Origin: Mesocentrotus franciscanus
Lineage: Eukaryota; Echinodermata; Echinoidea; Camarodonta; Strongylocentrotidae
Direction: 5' to 3'
NCBI GenBank assembly: GCA_037976565.1
Contig: CP137675.1
Coordinates: 20,362,446 to 20,426,445, forward strand
DNA: 64,000 nt
The position numbers and the translations under genes were made by a program. This document shows, piece by piece, positions 63,035-64,000 of this stretch. Every line of letters begins with the position of its first letter. The first letter of the stretch is position 1. The notes under the pieces are model-generated. The model worked only from the letters and a program-made list of their open reading frames with translations. It did no database searches and was not told the DNA's origin.

Positions 63035-63647
63035 ACTAGTCTTCCACATCAAAGTGCTTTTTATCAGAAGAAAGAAGAGTTCACCAGCGAACTCCAAAGC
63101 CACTGCGACTGTGCAATGTTCATAAGAGGTCAGCCTTTTTGTAATGTAAATCGCACCTTTAGTGGCTTTACTAAGTATTTGATTTGATTTGATTTGATAA
63201 GTTTTTATTCAAATATTCAACAATACAGCTGGAGGCTGATGCAAGTGAATTTACAAGGTAAAAATAATTCCATAGACATATAAATATCATTATATGCTTT
63301 AACAGTTTTAAATGAATACAGATATAAACAATACATACTGTAGTACATAAATCATAAATAATGAAAACAATAATAATATGTTCCGTTTGCATACCGGTAC
63401 TTGGATATGAAATAATAGAAAATCAAAGGGTATAAGATCAGATATACAGTTTGAGAGTCAGTGCAGGACATCTTGATAATGTATTAAGAGAAAAGTTATT
63501 ATTGATCATTAAAAAATTGAAACTAAATGATTAAAATGTAACATTTACATGAAGTATATAAGAAATAAATCAATAAAATACAATTATTAAATATTGTTAT
63601 GTATGATCTCTATGAATACGTGATGTAAAACCAGACTTGAAAACATA

Positions 63648-63706
63648 AAATTACATTTATTAAATTACATTTATTAAATTACATTTATTAAATTACATTT
63701 ATTGAA
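63648..63706. repeat. 14-bp tandem repeat, four copies
   Basis: aaattacatttatt repeats four times without interruption. Confidence 0.9.
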
Positions 63707-64000
63707 ATAACATTAATAATTATTGCATTGATCAACTTGCATTCATCATAGTTAAATTTAAAAAGTCAGATAATATACGTTATTCTTCTGAGTTGCATAG
63801 ATTGGCAATGAGAATATCTTTTATAATAATTTATCGGATCAATTTGTATAAATGAAATGATAGGAGATTGAAGGGTAAGATCGCAAACATCCAGTCCCAC
63901 ATAGTTTCTTAATAATGAGTTTAAAGGCCGATCATTGATTAGTGAAATACATGTAAAAGGCTAACTGTTCAAGTAATGGGGTCTACATTACATGTAAAGA

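Larger units (their letters stand above)
56765..64000. other. KIF24 upstream region, no further gene seen
   Basis: Apart from the repeats and the candidate promoter listed here I recognised no protein-coding exon or RNA gene. Open frames are short and AT-driven. Confidence 0.5.

Overview
The window looks like AT-rich animal genomic DNA, most likely from an echinoderm and probably a sea urchin. The evidence is two metazoan genes with many exons, GT-AG introns from about 0.5 to 16 kb, and dense marine-invertebrate interspersed repeats: LINE fragments, tRNA-derived SINEs, TTAA-flanked MITEs and large DNA transposons. The species call is an inference, because I could run no search.

Positions 1-13.7 kb (+ strand) hold the 3' part of PIK3C3 (VPS34), the class III phosphatidylinositol 3-kinase. 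Ten coding exons with matching phases cover the end of the helical domain, the whole kinase domain and the C-terminus. The 5' half lies outside the window. Its introns hold a decayed extra copy of one exon, LINE and Ty3-type reverse transcriptase fragments, a GAT microsatellite and a repeat made of 151-bp units rich in nuclear-receptor half-sites. The last exon, only four codons and a stop, is tandemly duplicated.

Positions 17.4-56.8 kb (- strand, convergent with PIK3C3) hold a complete KIF24-type kinesin in twelve coding exons: an N-terminal SAM-like domain, the kinesin motor (P-loop, SSRSH, DLAGSE) and a long tail. Four single-base frameshifts are visible in it, all in or near short homopolymers. 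The whole gene is otherwise colinear, so consensus errors are as likely as pseudogenisation.

Two introns of KIF24 carry two copies of a large DNA transposon that I infer to be Academ-like. Both have CAGTCAGTC termini and 4-bp target-site duplications. Copy 1 (28065-40310, 12.2 kb) encodes a zinc-finger/RNase H-like transposase followed by a PIN/XPG-like nuclease region and a CXC domain. Upstream on the same strand it carries a spliced SGNH (GDSL) hydrolase gene with three tandem copies of a 141-nt exon. Copy 2 (43812-49712, 5.9 kb) keeps the termini and the first exon but has lost those genes and has an unrelated interior. This SGNH-carrying transposon is the most novel object here.

The intergenic 13.7-17.4 kb and the 56.8-64 kb flank hold MITEs, a SINE, tandem repeats and hairpins. 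I recognised no further protein gene there.
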